Of a stretch of 64,000 nt of DNA, positions 1-11,339 are shown piece by piece (the stretch's first letter is position 1; the number at the start of each line of letters is the position of its first letter). The notes under the pieces are model-generated. The model searched no databases. It saw only the letters and a list, made by a program, of their open reading frames with translations, and was not told the origin of the DNA. The translations under genes were made by a program, and so were the position numbers. The stretch covers positions 620,001 to 684,000 of the forward strand of contig NC_057766.1 in NCBI RefSeq assembly GCF_010389155.1, given 5' to 3'. The stretch comes from Erigeron canadensis (taxonomy: Eukaryota > Streptophyta > Magnoliopsida > Asterales > Asteraceae).

Positions 1-210
1 CGTATCATAAGTATGTTATTTAAAATGTTATTCAACATTTAATTATATTTTCTAAGTTAATTAACATAAACAATATTATAAATACCTTAATAATCCCTTG
101 TGTTAAAACGCACCAAATTAAATCTAGCTAGTCATTAAAACACATGGAGGAATGATGTGTGTTAACTGTATTTGTGTCATGGAGGAACTGAAGCAGAGCA
201 AATTACGTAC

Positions 211-824
211 CTGCATTTAACTGCATTGCAACCACTGATGCGCTCAATGCAATGCCTACACACCGGACATCTTTGCCATTTATTCCGTTTCGAAACATGC
301 TCAAAAGCGACGTCGTTTTCATCTTCAACCTCCACACAAGTAGAACTATCGTGCCATGGAACAATGCAACGGAAACAGTAAGGCTTTTTACAATACGAAC
401 AAACACATCTCTTCAAATTTGTGTCCCCGCACTCATTCAAAATCAACTCCCCGCACTTGATATTTGGGCAGTAAACCCCATCAACCCGTAACACACTCGA
501 TTCACATAACACGTCGCACCATTTTTCAAACACTCGACGTGTGAGTTTGGGACGGCATGATAAGGGTTCGATAGAGTGTTGGCAAGTCATGGCAGGACAT
601 TTGATGTCAGACACGTTTTCCTCGAGTTTCACTTTTATGTATTTGATGATACAATCGGTGCAAAAATGGTGAGCGCAAAGATTGTTGTTGTTGAATTTGA
701 TGTTGGGGAGGCTGACGGGTTCAATGCAAATCTCGCAAGTGAACGTTGCGTCTTCTTCTTCTTGTTGTTGGTTCTGTGGATCTTGATGAGGGTTTTGTTG
801 GGGTTTTGCAACTGCATTCCCCAT
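211..824 (-). CDS. RBR-type E3 ubiquitin ligase, exon 1 (gene cut by left edge)
   Basis: RING-between-RING ligases take ubiquitin from an E2 onto a RING2 cysteine and pass it to a substrate. The exon encodes 204 complete residues: a Q/N/E-rich N-terminus (about 1-26), RING1 starting at the CEIC motif, an IBR domain (YCPNIKC, then CSYCKKPYCFRC, then a His-Cys pair), and the start of RING2 (CPVC, then GCNAVKC, whose Cys after Gly is the expected catalytic residue). The frame ends in phase 2 at a GTACGT donor (minus strand, 210-205); reading on gives a stop after a few intron codons. The remaining RING2 and C-terminus must lie left of position 1, since 1-208 contains no match to exon 2 of the right paralogue at 56262-57529. 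A TATA-like CTATATATAC lies at 890-881. The two paralogues are close relatives. Family call is firm; substrate is unknown. Confidence 0.85.
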
Positions 825-1130
825 TTGATTGGATGATAATTATTATTTTGTGTTGAAAGACTTTTAGGATGATAAAGTTAGTATATATAGTTTTTCAATT
901 CGTCAAAATTAAAGAATATAAATAAATGTTGGTTCAAGTGAATATTAATTTGATGGCCCATGCATATCTACCAATTTAAACGATCGACATGTGTTGTTTA
1001 CTTTAAAATGAAAGTTATCTTTTCTTTTACTTCATGGTGATCTCGATGAAACTAATCTACCAATCTAAATCTTAAAAAAATAACTAATAGAGAGTTTAAA
1101 TTTGATGTCAATACTAAAATAATTAAATTG
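825..1130 (-). promoter_or_regulatory. Promoter of left RBR gene, duplicated at 55110-56261
   Basis: Sequence upstream of the left RBR start aligns, inverted, with the sequence upstream of the right copy: the leader with the ATCATCC block, the TATA-like box, a block around ATGGGCC/GGCCCAT and the AATCTACCAATCTAAAT block at about 1052-1070. The left copy is uninterrupted; the right copy is split by an 834-bp element. Homology fades near 1130. The duplication therefore included promoter as well as gene. Confidence 0.6.
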
Positions 1131-1386
1131 TGTTTGAAGAATTTGGGATGATGAATAATTGAGGATTTATAGTCTTCAATTCGTATAATTATATTGACGA
1201 CCTATATTTTTGTTGTGATGAAACTTTCATATATTATATTACGAGATTTATTTCCACATTTTCAGATATAGAATTATTTAAAAAATGTTTTTCTACTTCA
1301 ATAGGATAAGTATATAATATAATGATAACAATAAACATAATACTATAACGTTTCATTCAAATATCATGATAACTATTTAAGATTAG

Positions 1387-1466
1387 AACGAAGTGTAATT
1401 TTGGTCCTGTCTTATTACACCAATCGTAATTTTGATACAAATATGTGAAAAGTGGTGAAACGTATC
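1387..1466. repeat. Left arm of inverted-repeat element split by Copia-1
   Basis: The stretch (GAAGTGTAATTTTGGTCC and onward) is the inverted counterpart of about 6465-6560. Both arms carry the same order of motifs: TTTTGGTCC, GATACAAA, TGTGAAAAGTG, TGAAACxTATC. Copia-1 interrupts it exactly at 1466/6193. A related single arm occurs at 47456-47660. Confidence 0.6.
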
Positions 1467-1659
1467 TGTTAACGAGAGCAACATCTATTTTTAGTATAGA
1501 TATTATTTGTAGTAATTATAGTATAGATATTATTGGTGCCGTGAATTAAGGCCCAAGATAGGGTAGTTTGTTACATTTTTTCCTATATATATTCATATGT
1601 AATTGAGTTGAGAATATACCGAAAATTGGAAGCTTTCTTCCTCAATATTGACTCTGTCA
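1467..1659 (+). repeat. 5' LTR of Copia-1
   Basis: Begins TGTTAACGAG and ends CTCTGTCA. It is the 193-bp partner of the 3' LTR. The primer-binding site starts 10 bases further on, so the true LTR end may extend a few bases past 1659. Confidence 0.85.
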
Positions 1660-1733
1660 CCAAACTATATGGTATTAGAGCCTCCCAAATATCATTAAAC
1701 TTGATCTAAATCCCTCGAATCTAAACTTTACGA

Positions 1734-4700
1734 ATGGCATCCGATGAAGAAAACTCATCCAACCAAAACTCGGTGATCGTCCAGAATACCTCAAACCTGG
1801 TGATCGTTCAGAATGTCCAAGACGCACCATTCCCCACCGGTATTACCCTCGACGATACGAACTACCCGTTGTGGTCTCAACTAATGGAGATGCGTATCGG
1901 GGCACATAACAAATCCGGCTTTATCACTATTCCATGAACCCGTCCCTGATCCGCCGCTTTATTCAGCTCCAAACGGCGGCTAAAATCTGGGAGGCAGTCG
2001 GAAAAACGTTCTATGACGGAAGTGATGAAACTCAACTATTCGAATTAAACCGCCGGTCTTTCAACACCCGGCAGAATGGGCGTCCGCTACCCACATACTA
2101 CAACGAATTGGTCAACATCTTCCAAGAAATTGATACTCGAATTACCATGCAAGAGACGACTGTGGATGACACTGTGAAGGATGACACTGTGAACGAGAAT
2201 AAGACAATGACTCGTCTCTGTGTACACATATTCTTGGTCGGGTTGGACTACGAGTTTAACCTAGCCAGAAGTGAAATCCTAAGGAAGGACCCACCCTTGA
2301 GTTTAGAGTCTAGTTATGCATACATTCGAAGAGACTCCAGCCAGAGAAAAACAATGGAGGAACCAAAGGTTGAACCTGATAGTGTGGTGCATATGGTCTC
2401 ACGCAACGGTCCTCAAAAGGGAAAAAGCTCTAACGGGAAGAAGAACTCGTTTACGTGTACTCACTGTGGTGAAGAAGGCCACTCAAAACAAAGATGTTAT
2501 GAGATCATCGGCTATCCGGAGTGGTGGGACTTCACAAAAAAGCCTAGAAAGAAGCTCAGTCAAGCCACAGTTGCAACCTCGGCTCAAGAAACTCCGATAG
2601 CTGCACACACTAGCATGACCAATTCTGGTATGTCTCATCGAAACCAAAAATCAAGTTGGATAGTTGACTCAGGTGTTATCGACACCATGATCAATGATAA
2701 AAACCTGTTGAAAACTTTACATGTACCTAAACAAAGTATAATAGAAACTGCGAGTGGGGGACTTGAAAAAGTGACATGTGAAGGGGTTGTTCAGGTGTGA
2801 TGTCTATGAATCTGGACTCGGTTCTTGTAGTTCCATGTTTGTCTTGTAACCTACTCTCAGTCAGTCAAATCACAGAAGAATTGAATTGTTATGTAATTTT
2901 CTAGCCAACTAACTGTGTGTTTCAGGACATAAAGACTCACAAGATTCTTGGCTATGGTACTAGAAGGGGGCGGTTGTATTATCTCGAAGGAAATATTAAG
3001 AGTCAAGCATTTCATACCAACATAAAGGAGGTGAATAAGTCTCTGGCAATGTTATGGCACCGTCGTTTAGGACATTTATCTTTTAGTTATTTGAAAAAAC
3101 CAAATTTGTTTTTGAACTTTCATGAACGTGATTCTAGATGTGGTATTTGTGAATTGGCAAAGAACACAAGAGTGTCGTATACTCCTAGTGATGATAAAGT
3201 ACCTGTTCCTTTTTTGAAGATACATTCAGATGTATGGGGGGCTGCCCCAATTTCCACCCCCAGTAGAGCTCGTTATTTTGTGATTTTTGTGGATGAATGT
3301 ACTAGGATGATCTGGATTTCTTTGTTAAAAAATAAAGGGGATGTATTGTTTGCATTTAAAGAACTACACAACCTGATGAGAAGTGAATATAGGAAAGATA
3401 TCCAAATATTATAGTCTGATAATGGAGGTGAGTACATAAATCATGCCATGACCATTTTTTGCCAAGAAAACTCGATTCGACATCAAACCTCTTGTGCCCG
3501 AACCCCCCAGTAGAATGGACTGGCTGAACGTAGAAATAGACAAATTCTTGAAATCGTACGTGCCTCCTTGTTTGACATGAATGTACCACAAAATCTGTGG
3601 GGTGAGGCAGTTCAATCTGCGGCATATCCCATGAATAGAATGCCTTCTCGAGTTATTGGTTTTTCCACACCTTTGCAAAAACTTCAAGAGTGTGTACAAC
3701 AACCTATTAACCTTGGACTTGAGCCACGAATATTCGGTTGTACGACATATGTGCATCAAAATATAGGAACACTTGAACCAAGGGCTGTTCGATGTGTGTT
3801 CATAGGATATGCTACTAAAAAAAAAGGTTATCGGTGCTACAATCCAATCGACAAAAAGATATATGTATCCCGAGATGTGTCGTTTCATGAAACCACTCCA
3901 TTCTTTAAAGATGAGAGTTCACTTCAGGGGGAGAGAGACGAATAAGTGAACACTCTTGACACTGAAGTGTTTGAAATTCACACTTGTGATCAAAAAACCG
4001 ATCATCAAGTCGAACCGGATCATCAGAATACGGATTATCAAGACGAATCGGTTCTTGAATAAGAACCTGAAACGGAACCTGATGAAGATAATACCATTCA
4101 TGGGCTAGATCGAAATCTAACTAATAATGAAGGTGTTATGTCTAATGTTGTGTAGGAAAACAAACCAAGAGCCCAAGAACATGCAGCCCAAGACCAGGAG
4201 AACGAACCACAAGCCCAAGAGCATGCAGCCCGAGACCAGGTTCACGCTGGCAGTAGCTGTGAACCACGTTTTCCAGTAAGAAGTACTCGAGGAATTCCAA
4301 AGACGCAATACCAAGCTGACTTGAAGGCAAAAGCTAAGTATCCTATTGGTAATTATGTCTCACAACATCGCTTAGCTAGCTCCCACGTGGCGATAATTAA
4401 TGAATTGTCCACAGTTGTGATACCACGAGATGTGTATGAAGCTATGAAAGATGAAAGATGGAAGAAGGCAATCATGGAAGAGATAGACGCCCTAAGTAAA
4501 AATAACACATGGGAACTTGTGATTCTGCCGTATGGAAAGAAAGTAGTAGGGTGCAGATGGATATTCACTGTGAAGTTAGATTCAAAAGGAAGTATCGACC
4601 GGTTCAAGGCAAGACTCGTGGCTAAAGGATACACGCAGAAATACGGGATTGATTACGGGGACACCTTTGTCCCGGTGGCTAAGATGAACACAATAAGAGT

Positions 4701-5992
4701 GCTATTTTCCGTAGCGGCTAACGAAAACTGGCCCTTATACATGGGCTTTCAAATGCCTTATAAATTGAATTTCTGCATTAGAAGTTTGATGTTAAAAACG
4801 CGTTTTTAAACGGGAATCTAGAAGAAGAAGTCTACATGGAGGCTCCACCAGGTATGAGTTTTAATGGGAAGGTTTGTAAGCTAAAAAGGGCACTGTATGG
4901 GTTGAAGCAATCACCTCGAGCTTGGTTTGGTAGGTTCTCGGCTTTTATGAAGAAGATTGGATACAAACAAAGTGATGCATACCACACGTTGTTTGTTAAA
5001 AATGAAAACAAGAAAATCACAACACTTGTAGTATATGTAGATGATATGGTGGTAATAGGTAATGATAATGAAGAAATAGCTAAACTTCAAGCAAAACTTG
5101 GTACTGAATTCGAATTAAAGGACTTGGGTGAGCTTAAGTACTTCTTGGGTATTGAAGTATCAAGATCAAAAGCTGGAATAATTATGTGCCAACGGAAATA
5201 AATACTAGACCTGTTAGCTGAAACTGGGATGCTTGATTGTAAGCCTATCGACACTTTGATTGAAACAAATCATCGTCTGGCTATATTACCGAATCAAGTT
5301 CCAACTAATAAAGAGAGATACCAGAAGCTTGTTGGAAAACTTATTTACTTGTCGCATACGAGACTCGACATTGCATATGCTGTGAGTGTTGTCAGCAGGT
5401 TCATGCATGCTCCTAGTGAAGAATATATGAAGGCAGTATATCGCATTCTTAGATATCTTAAAGCTACGCCTGGGAAAGGGTTGTTTTTTGGGAAGAACAA
5501 AGACCGTAGTTTGAAGGGATACACTGATGCAGACTGGGCAGGTGACCGAACAGATGGTAAATCTACTTCATGGTATTTCACTTTTGTTGGGGGAAATTTG
5601 GTTACTTGGAGAAGTAAGAAACAAAAGGTGGTTTCAAGATCGAGTGCAGAAGCTGAGTATAGAGGAATGGTGAATGATGTATGCGAACTATACTATGGAT
5701 AAAGCGAGTTCTTCGAGACATTGGTGTATCTCTAACGAGCCTTATTAAACTTTATTGTGATAACGAATCAGCTGTGAAGATAGCAAATAATCCTTTTCAA
5801 CATGACATGACGAAGCATGTTGAGATTGACAAACATTTCTTGAAGGACCACCTGGAGCGGAAAACAATAGAATTGCCACATGTAAACTCAGAGGATCAAC
5901 TGGCGGATATGTTAACGAAATTAGTGTGTGGAAGAGTGTTCGAGTGCTCTCTTGACAAGCTGGGAATGTTTGATATAGATTCTCCACCTTGA
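1734..5992 (+). pseudogene. Copia-1 gag-pol polyprotein, broken
   Basis: Starts at ATG 1734 after the primer-binding site. Visible in order: Gag N-terminus (NYPLWSQLMEMRIGAHNKSG); a stop at 1935-1937; Gag body and zinc knuckle CTHCGEEGHSKQRC (about 2455-2500); aspartic protease DSG (about 2665); a gap around 2800-2917; pre-integrase WHRRLGHLS; integrase with HSDVWG, DNGGEY and ERRNRQ; reverse transcriptase with YVDD (about 5035); RNase H with DADWAGD and SSAEAEYRG. Breaks include TAG at 3412-3414, a probable CAG to TAG change near 3511, a 44-bp filler at 4741-4784 replacing one codon and shifting frame, TAA at 5199-5201, and a frame change near 5690. It cannot encode an intact polyprotein. 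Any movement would need proteins from another copy. Confidence 0.9.
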
Positions 5993-5999
5993 GGGGGAG

Positions 6000-6192
6000 T
6001 GTTAATGAGAGCAACATCTATTTTTAGTATAGATATTATTTGTAGTAATTATAGTATAAATATTATTGGTGCCGTGAATTAAGGCCCAAGATAGGGTAGT
6101 TTGTTACATTTTTTCCTATATATATTCATATGTAAATGAGTTGAGAATATACAGAAAATTGGAAGCTTTTTTCCTCAATATTGACTCTATCA
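6000..6192 (+). repeat. 3' LTR of Copia-1
   Basis: Begins TGTTAATGAG and ends CTCTATCA. It is 193 bp long with six substitutions relative to the 5' LTR, and is immediately preceded by the polypurine tract. Confidence 0.85.
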
Positions 6193-6560
6193 CATGGTAT
6201 TACACCCGTTGCATTTTTGGTCTAACAGTCATGTTCCGTTTATTTTCTACCGTTAGTGAGGGGCAATATTGTATTTATACACAAAATGGACCATTCTTGC
6301 AGCTAGGTCAACTTTATTTCCAAATCTAATGGAGAAGAACATATTCAGTTTTCGAAAGACCTAATTGCAAGAATGGTCCATTTTGTGTAGAAAGACAATA
6401 TTGCCCCTCAATAACGGTAGAAAATAAACATAGTGAAACTGTTTGACCAAAAATGCAAAAGGTGTGATACCATAAGGATAAGTTTCATCACTTTTCACAT
6501 GTTTGTATCAAAGTTGGAACTAGTGTGATAACACAGGGACCAAAAATGCATTTTGTTTTT
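6193..6560. repeat. Right part of inverted-repeat element split by Copia-1
   Basis: Contains the rest of the left arm (CACCCGTTGCATTTTTGGTC), a centre near 6300-6350, and the complete opposing arm ending at GGGACCAAAAATGCATTTTG. Blocks GGGGCAATATTG / CAATATTGCCCC and GAATGGTCCATTTTGTGT face each other. This is a long palindromic MITE-like element with no coding potential. Confidence 0.6.
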
Positions 6561-7369
6561 AAAATAACATCTGGTTAACATTTCAACTTCTTTAAAAAAT
6601 TTTACTAATTATATAACAAGGATAAATTCTAGCGTTCATCTAAATGTGAATAATTATCGGAACTAACAATTTCGGTTTTAACTGATGTGGTTATTATGCC
6701 CGCTAATTATTACTGTAAGTGATAATACTTCCTTGAGTTTCCGCTTGCAATTGCAAAGAAACCAAGTATGGCAAGATCAGGGTCGGCCCAATAATATATT
6801 TGGGCTAGGCAATCACATGAGGCCCTTGAATATTATAAGGCCCCAATGTTAATATATTTTGAGCCCATAATGAGTTATAGGGCTTTTTACTGTACTCTTT
6901 GAATTTGGGCTAGGGAATAAAACACATGCACATCTGATGTTCTCATATCCTAGAAATCGACAGCTGCTTCTCCAACTTTTATTCATCTTCTATTACTCCT
7001 CAATTCTCAATATTCTCATATTTGTTTGAACTCTTTGGATCCCGCTGGAAAAAAACAGATTATATTCTCGATAATCAGTTAGTGCCAAAAGAAATCTTAA
7101 AAGACCACCTCTTCAAAAGTAAGTAATTAAATCTACTTACACCAACATATACAAAGCAAATCGTATTTATTAAATTTATAAAATTATAATTATTTGGAAA
7201 ATACTTTGATTTTGCAAAAGGTGCAGATGCACGTTCTTTGTTACATGAGGATTAAAATATCTTTTGGAGCAGAAAAGGTAAATATCAATTTAGACGAGGT
7301 AAAGTATAAATTTGATTATTATATTATATATATTTAATAAGGTTTTAAGTTTCAAATTTCTTTCAACAT
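6561..7369. other. Intergenic DNA with one hAT-like terminus
   Basis: No gene is visible. At 6778 a CAGGGTCGGCCC motif followed by GGGCTAGGC and GAGGCCC resembles the termini of the hAT MITE at 50937-51423. The opposite end and a target duplication were not found, so it is probably a truncated relative. The remainder is AT-rich sequence without recognisable features. Confidence 0.35.
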
Positions 7370-7717
7370 CTTATACCTACTAACATCTATATACCGAGAA
7401 TACCCCAATTCCACAAAATACCCTTAAATGAAATTTCAAACAATCATTTTTCACTCTCTCCTTAAATCTCAACTAATCATTTTTTTCTCTCCTCCTTAAA
7501 TCATTTTATTTCTCTAATTCGTTCAAAATCTTTTATCTCAAAAACAGTTATTCGATAAATTATAAAAGTTATATGGGTGTTCTTAAAATTGCATGCTTTT
7601 TTATTAGAGATGTCATTCGATATACTTTCGACGAATTTTTAAATCTGAGTACGAAGTTCATATAACTAAGGCATTTGGCTATCACACTCTATGACCTATC
7701 ACACTCTATGACCTATC
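7370..7717. repeat. Single arm of the 15868-16626 repeat family, left of Copia-2
   Basis: Shares ordered blocks with the arms at 15868-16626: CTCTCTCCTTAAATC, TTATCTCAAAAAC, GAGATGTCATTCGATATACT, TTTCGACGAATTTTTAAATC and GCATTTGGCTATCACACTC. The arm resumes after Copia-2 at 12864 and ends near 12930 in a GCGCAACTAC motif, so Copia-2 landed inside it. Confidence 0.6.
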
Positions 7718-7941
7718 TATGAATAAAGAGGGTTTTGGATTATTTTTAATTTTATTGATTGATTCTTCTACGATTACATTGAGAGGTTATATCCTCTATT
7801 TATACAAAAGTAAAGAACTAAACAAGGTAACAAAGTCTTGGCTAAGAAACCGACCCTAATTCTAATTCCTTGGCGTGTGCTTTAAGGCTTGAATCTTCTT
7901 ATTTTAGGGAAGTGATGATTTTCTGATCCCATTGTCTAACA
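7718..7941 (-). repeat. 3' LTR of Copia-2
   Basis: 224 bp long. On the plus strand it runs from TATGAATAAAG to TCTAACA. The outermost TG has become TA. Three differences from the other LTR. Confidence 0.9.
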
Positions 7942-10900
7942 CTCCCTCTCAAGTTGAATGCGGGATTACCGAAATTCAACTTGCTTAGACATTTATGAAA
8001 CATAGATGTTCCCACTGCTTTAGTTAAAATATCAGCTAGCTGATCTTCAGATTTAACAAATGGTAACTGAATAATTCCATTTTCAAGCTTTTCTTTTATA
8101 AAATGACGATCAACTTCCACATGTTTGGTTCTATCATGTTGTATTGGATTTTCTGAAATTTGGATAGCTGTTTCATTATCACACATGATTTGAATTCTTT
8201 CTTTTGGAGCAAAACCTATTTCAGACACAAGCTTCCTTAACCATAATGCTTCTGCTAATCCTCTAGCTATACCTCTGAACTCAGCCTCAGCACTTGACAA
8301 GGAAACTACCTTTTGTTTTTTACTTTTCCACGTAACCAGATTATCACCTACCATAGAAAAATATCCGGAAGTTGATCTTCGATTACCTTTGTCTCCTGCC
8401 CAATCAGCATCAGTATAAATCTGAATCTTGAGATGACCATTAGCTTTAAACAACACCCCATACTCTGTAGTTCCTTTAAGATACCTAATAATTCGCATAA
8501 CCGCCTCCACATGATCTTCCCGAGGTTGGTGCATAAACTGACTCACCACTCCAACTGCATATGCTATATCTGGACGAGTATGAGCCAAATAAATGAGCTT
8601 ACCCACTAATCTTTGATATCGATCTTTATCAGCAGCTTTTGCTTCTGTCTTCACATACAATTTTTGGTTGATGATCATTGGTGTGTCAGCCGGCTTACAG
8701 TCAATCATACCTGTTTCAGCTAGAAGATCCAGTACATATTTTTTTTGACAAATAAAAATTCCACGATCTGATCTTGACACTTCTATCCCAAGAAAATACT
8801 TCAGATCTCCCAAATCTTTCATCTCAAATTCTGCAAACAAAGCCGTCTTCAGTTGCTCAATCTCCTTTTCATCATTTCCAGTGATAATCATGTCGTCAAC
8901 ATAAATTATGAGACATGTCACTAGATTCCCTCTGTGACGAAGAAATAATGTATGATCTGAATTACTTTGTCGATATCCATACTTCTTCGTAACAAGAGTG
9001 AATCTTCCAAACCAAGCTCTAGGAGATTGTTTTAATCCGTACAAAGATTTTTTCAATTTACAAACTTCCTAGTTTTTAAAATCACGTGAAAATCCTGGAG
9101 GAGCTTCCATATATACTTCTTCTTTTAATTCCCCGTGCAAAAAGGCATTCTTTACATCGAACTGATGAAGAGGCCAACCTTGATTTGCGGCTATTGAGAA
9201 CAGAACTCTTATTGTATCTAACTTTGCAACTGGAGAAAAAGTTTCAGAATAATCAATACCGTATGTCTGGGTGTATCCTTTAGCTACAAGCCTTGCTTTG
9301 TACCTTTCTACATCCCCATTTGGTTTATATTTTATGGTATATATCCACCTGCAACCAACTGGCTTCTTCCCCGTTGGTAGAACACACTTTTCCCATGTAT
9401 CATTCTTAATAAGAGCCTCCATTTCATAATCCATAACATCTTTCCATTTTTTTAACTTCAAGGCATTCTCTACTCCTGATGGAATATCTTCAGAATATAA
9501 CTTTGCTGTAAATGCCTTTGCTTCTTCAGACATATCCCTTACTGCAATATTAGCAAAATTGCCTACTAGATATTTAGTTGATCGAGAACTTTTTTCAGGA
9601 AAATATCGATTTGCAGGAATTCCCCTGGTTGATCTCGGAGGAAGAACATACTTTTCTGGAGCACTTTCTGTAGCAATTTCTGTAGCTACAGGTTCTGCTT
9701 CTTCAACATGTGCTATATTTTCCTGCACTTCATTATCTGGAATATTCATATTATTCAAAGTATGATGACTCGGATTAGAATTACTTACCTCAGATATCAG
9801 GTCTGGATTAGGGTTGTCACTTTGAGAGAAAGACTGTAAATTTGCGGAAGGAACACTCGATGTAGTCTGAATCTCGGATGAATATTGAAGCCAACTCAGT
9901 GTGTCACTCTGGTTCTCCCCCTGACCACTGAGTTCCTGAGAGTAAAAATACTTAGTTTCCTAAAAATCACAGTTCATCGTAGTAAACATACGACGAGTTT
10001 TTGGATTATAACACCTGTATCCCTTTTGAGTAACTCCATATCCCACAAATACACATTTTTCAGCACAAGGTTCAAGTTTATTACGAAAAGATTTTGGAAT
10101 ATGGACAAAAAGAGTACAACCAAAAACTTTAGGTTGTAAGGTAAGAACCAGTGGAAGCTTATGATACTCAGTAAGGACTTTCAAAGGAGTTTTCATATTT
10201 AGAATCTTGGTAGGAAGTCGATTTATCAGATAAGTAGCAGTGGCTAATGCTTTGGGCCAATAACTTTTTGGAACCAAAGACTCAATAATAAGGGCCCTAG
10301 TCATTTCCAAGAGAAGCCTATTTTTCCTTTCTGCAACACCATTCTGTTCTGGAGTATGAGGACAAGTAGTTTGATGGTCTATTCCCTTCGATTGAAAGAA
10401 AGAATGCATTTGTGAATTCACATATTCTCCACCATTATCTGTTCTCATAATTTTTATAGATTTTTGAAATTGAGTTTGAATCATAGTATAGAAAACAATG
10501 AATCTATTATAAACTTCATCCTTATTTTTTTAAAAATAAATCCACGTCATCCTAGTGCAATCATCAACAAAAATTACAAAATACTTAAAACTATGACCCC
10601 CAATAACTGGAGCAGGACCCCACACATCAGAATGAACTAATGAGAACGGAGTTTGAACTCTTGTATTAGTAGGTTTAAAAGTTTGCCTATGACTTTTAGC
10701 TAAAATGCAAGTCTCACACTCAATTTGTTTATTCAAAGGAAAAAGTTTTGGAAACAAAACATGTAAATAACTAAGTGAAGGATGTCCCAATCTTCTATGC
10801 CACAACCATGCTTCTCCTTCACTTGTTCCATGAGCTAGCAACACAGTTCCACTTTCAATGACTTCATCAACATAATACAGTCCATCTCTCTCAGTGCCAC

Positions 10901-11339
10901 GCCCAATAATCCGTCCCGTCCTGATATCCTGTAACAAACAAAAAGTTGGATGCATGAGAACTGAGCAATTAAGTTCCTTCGTCACATGACTTATTGACAA
11001 AAGTTTATGTGACAATGACGGAACATGAAGACAATTAGTTAAATTGATATTTGGAGAAATTTTAACAGTTCCCCCATTCATAACATCCATTTTCCCCCGG
11101 TTAGCAACCTCAATATGAGTTCTCCGAGGTTTAGAAAATTTTGAAAAATCAGACAACTCATATATCATAATGTCAGTAGCACCGTAGTCAAAAATCCATG
11201 ACCCATTTAATTTATTAGGCTGAGCCGGATTCTCTTGCTTTTTAGATGGGCCACAAACAAGTCCATTCCCCCATTTTATTTTTTTCTCATCCATAAGCCC
11301 AAGCCCATTCCCCCATTTTTTTTCCAACCGATCCAACAA
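7899..11339 (-). pseudogene. Copia-2 pol, one frame with three premature stops
   Basis: All pol segments lie in a single frame, interrupted only by stop codons near 10529-10527, 9959-9957 and 9068-9066; the reading frame is otherwise intact. Domains in order: protease region where the usual DSGATD motif reads DYGATD; pre-integrase WHRRLGHPS; integrase HSDVWGPAP, DNGGEY, PEQNGVAERKN; reverse transcriptase with [18 protein letters not shown] and YVDD; RNase H with DADWAGD, SSAEAEF and the C-terminal KSEDQLADILTKA. The last codons read into the 3' LTR. With LTRs nearly identical, these stops are recent. The Ser to Tyr change next to the catalytic Asp would also be expected to disable the protease. 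Confidence 0.9.

Larger units (their letters stand above)
1467..6192 (+). mobile_element. Ty1/copia LTR retrotransposon Copia-1, degenerate
   Basis: A 4726-bp element bounded by two 193-bp LTRs (1467-1659 and 6000-6192) that differ at 6 sites, about 97% identity. A primer-binding site TGGTATTAGAGCC lies at 1670-1682 (initiator Met-tRNA type) and a polypurine tract GAGGGGGAG at 5991-5999 abuts the 3' LTR. Gag, protease, integrase, reverse transcriptase and RNase H follow in the Ty1/copia order. It sits inside an older inverted-repeat element (1387-1466 plus 6193-6560). No target-site duplication is visible: flanks GTATC and CATGG differ, although the joined flanks closely match the opposite arm of the host element. 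Confidence 0.9.
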
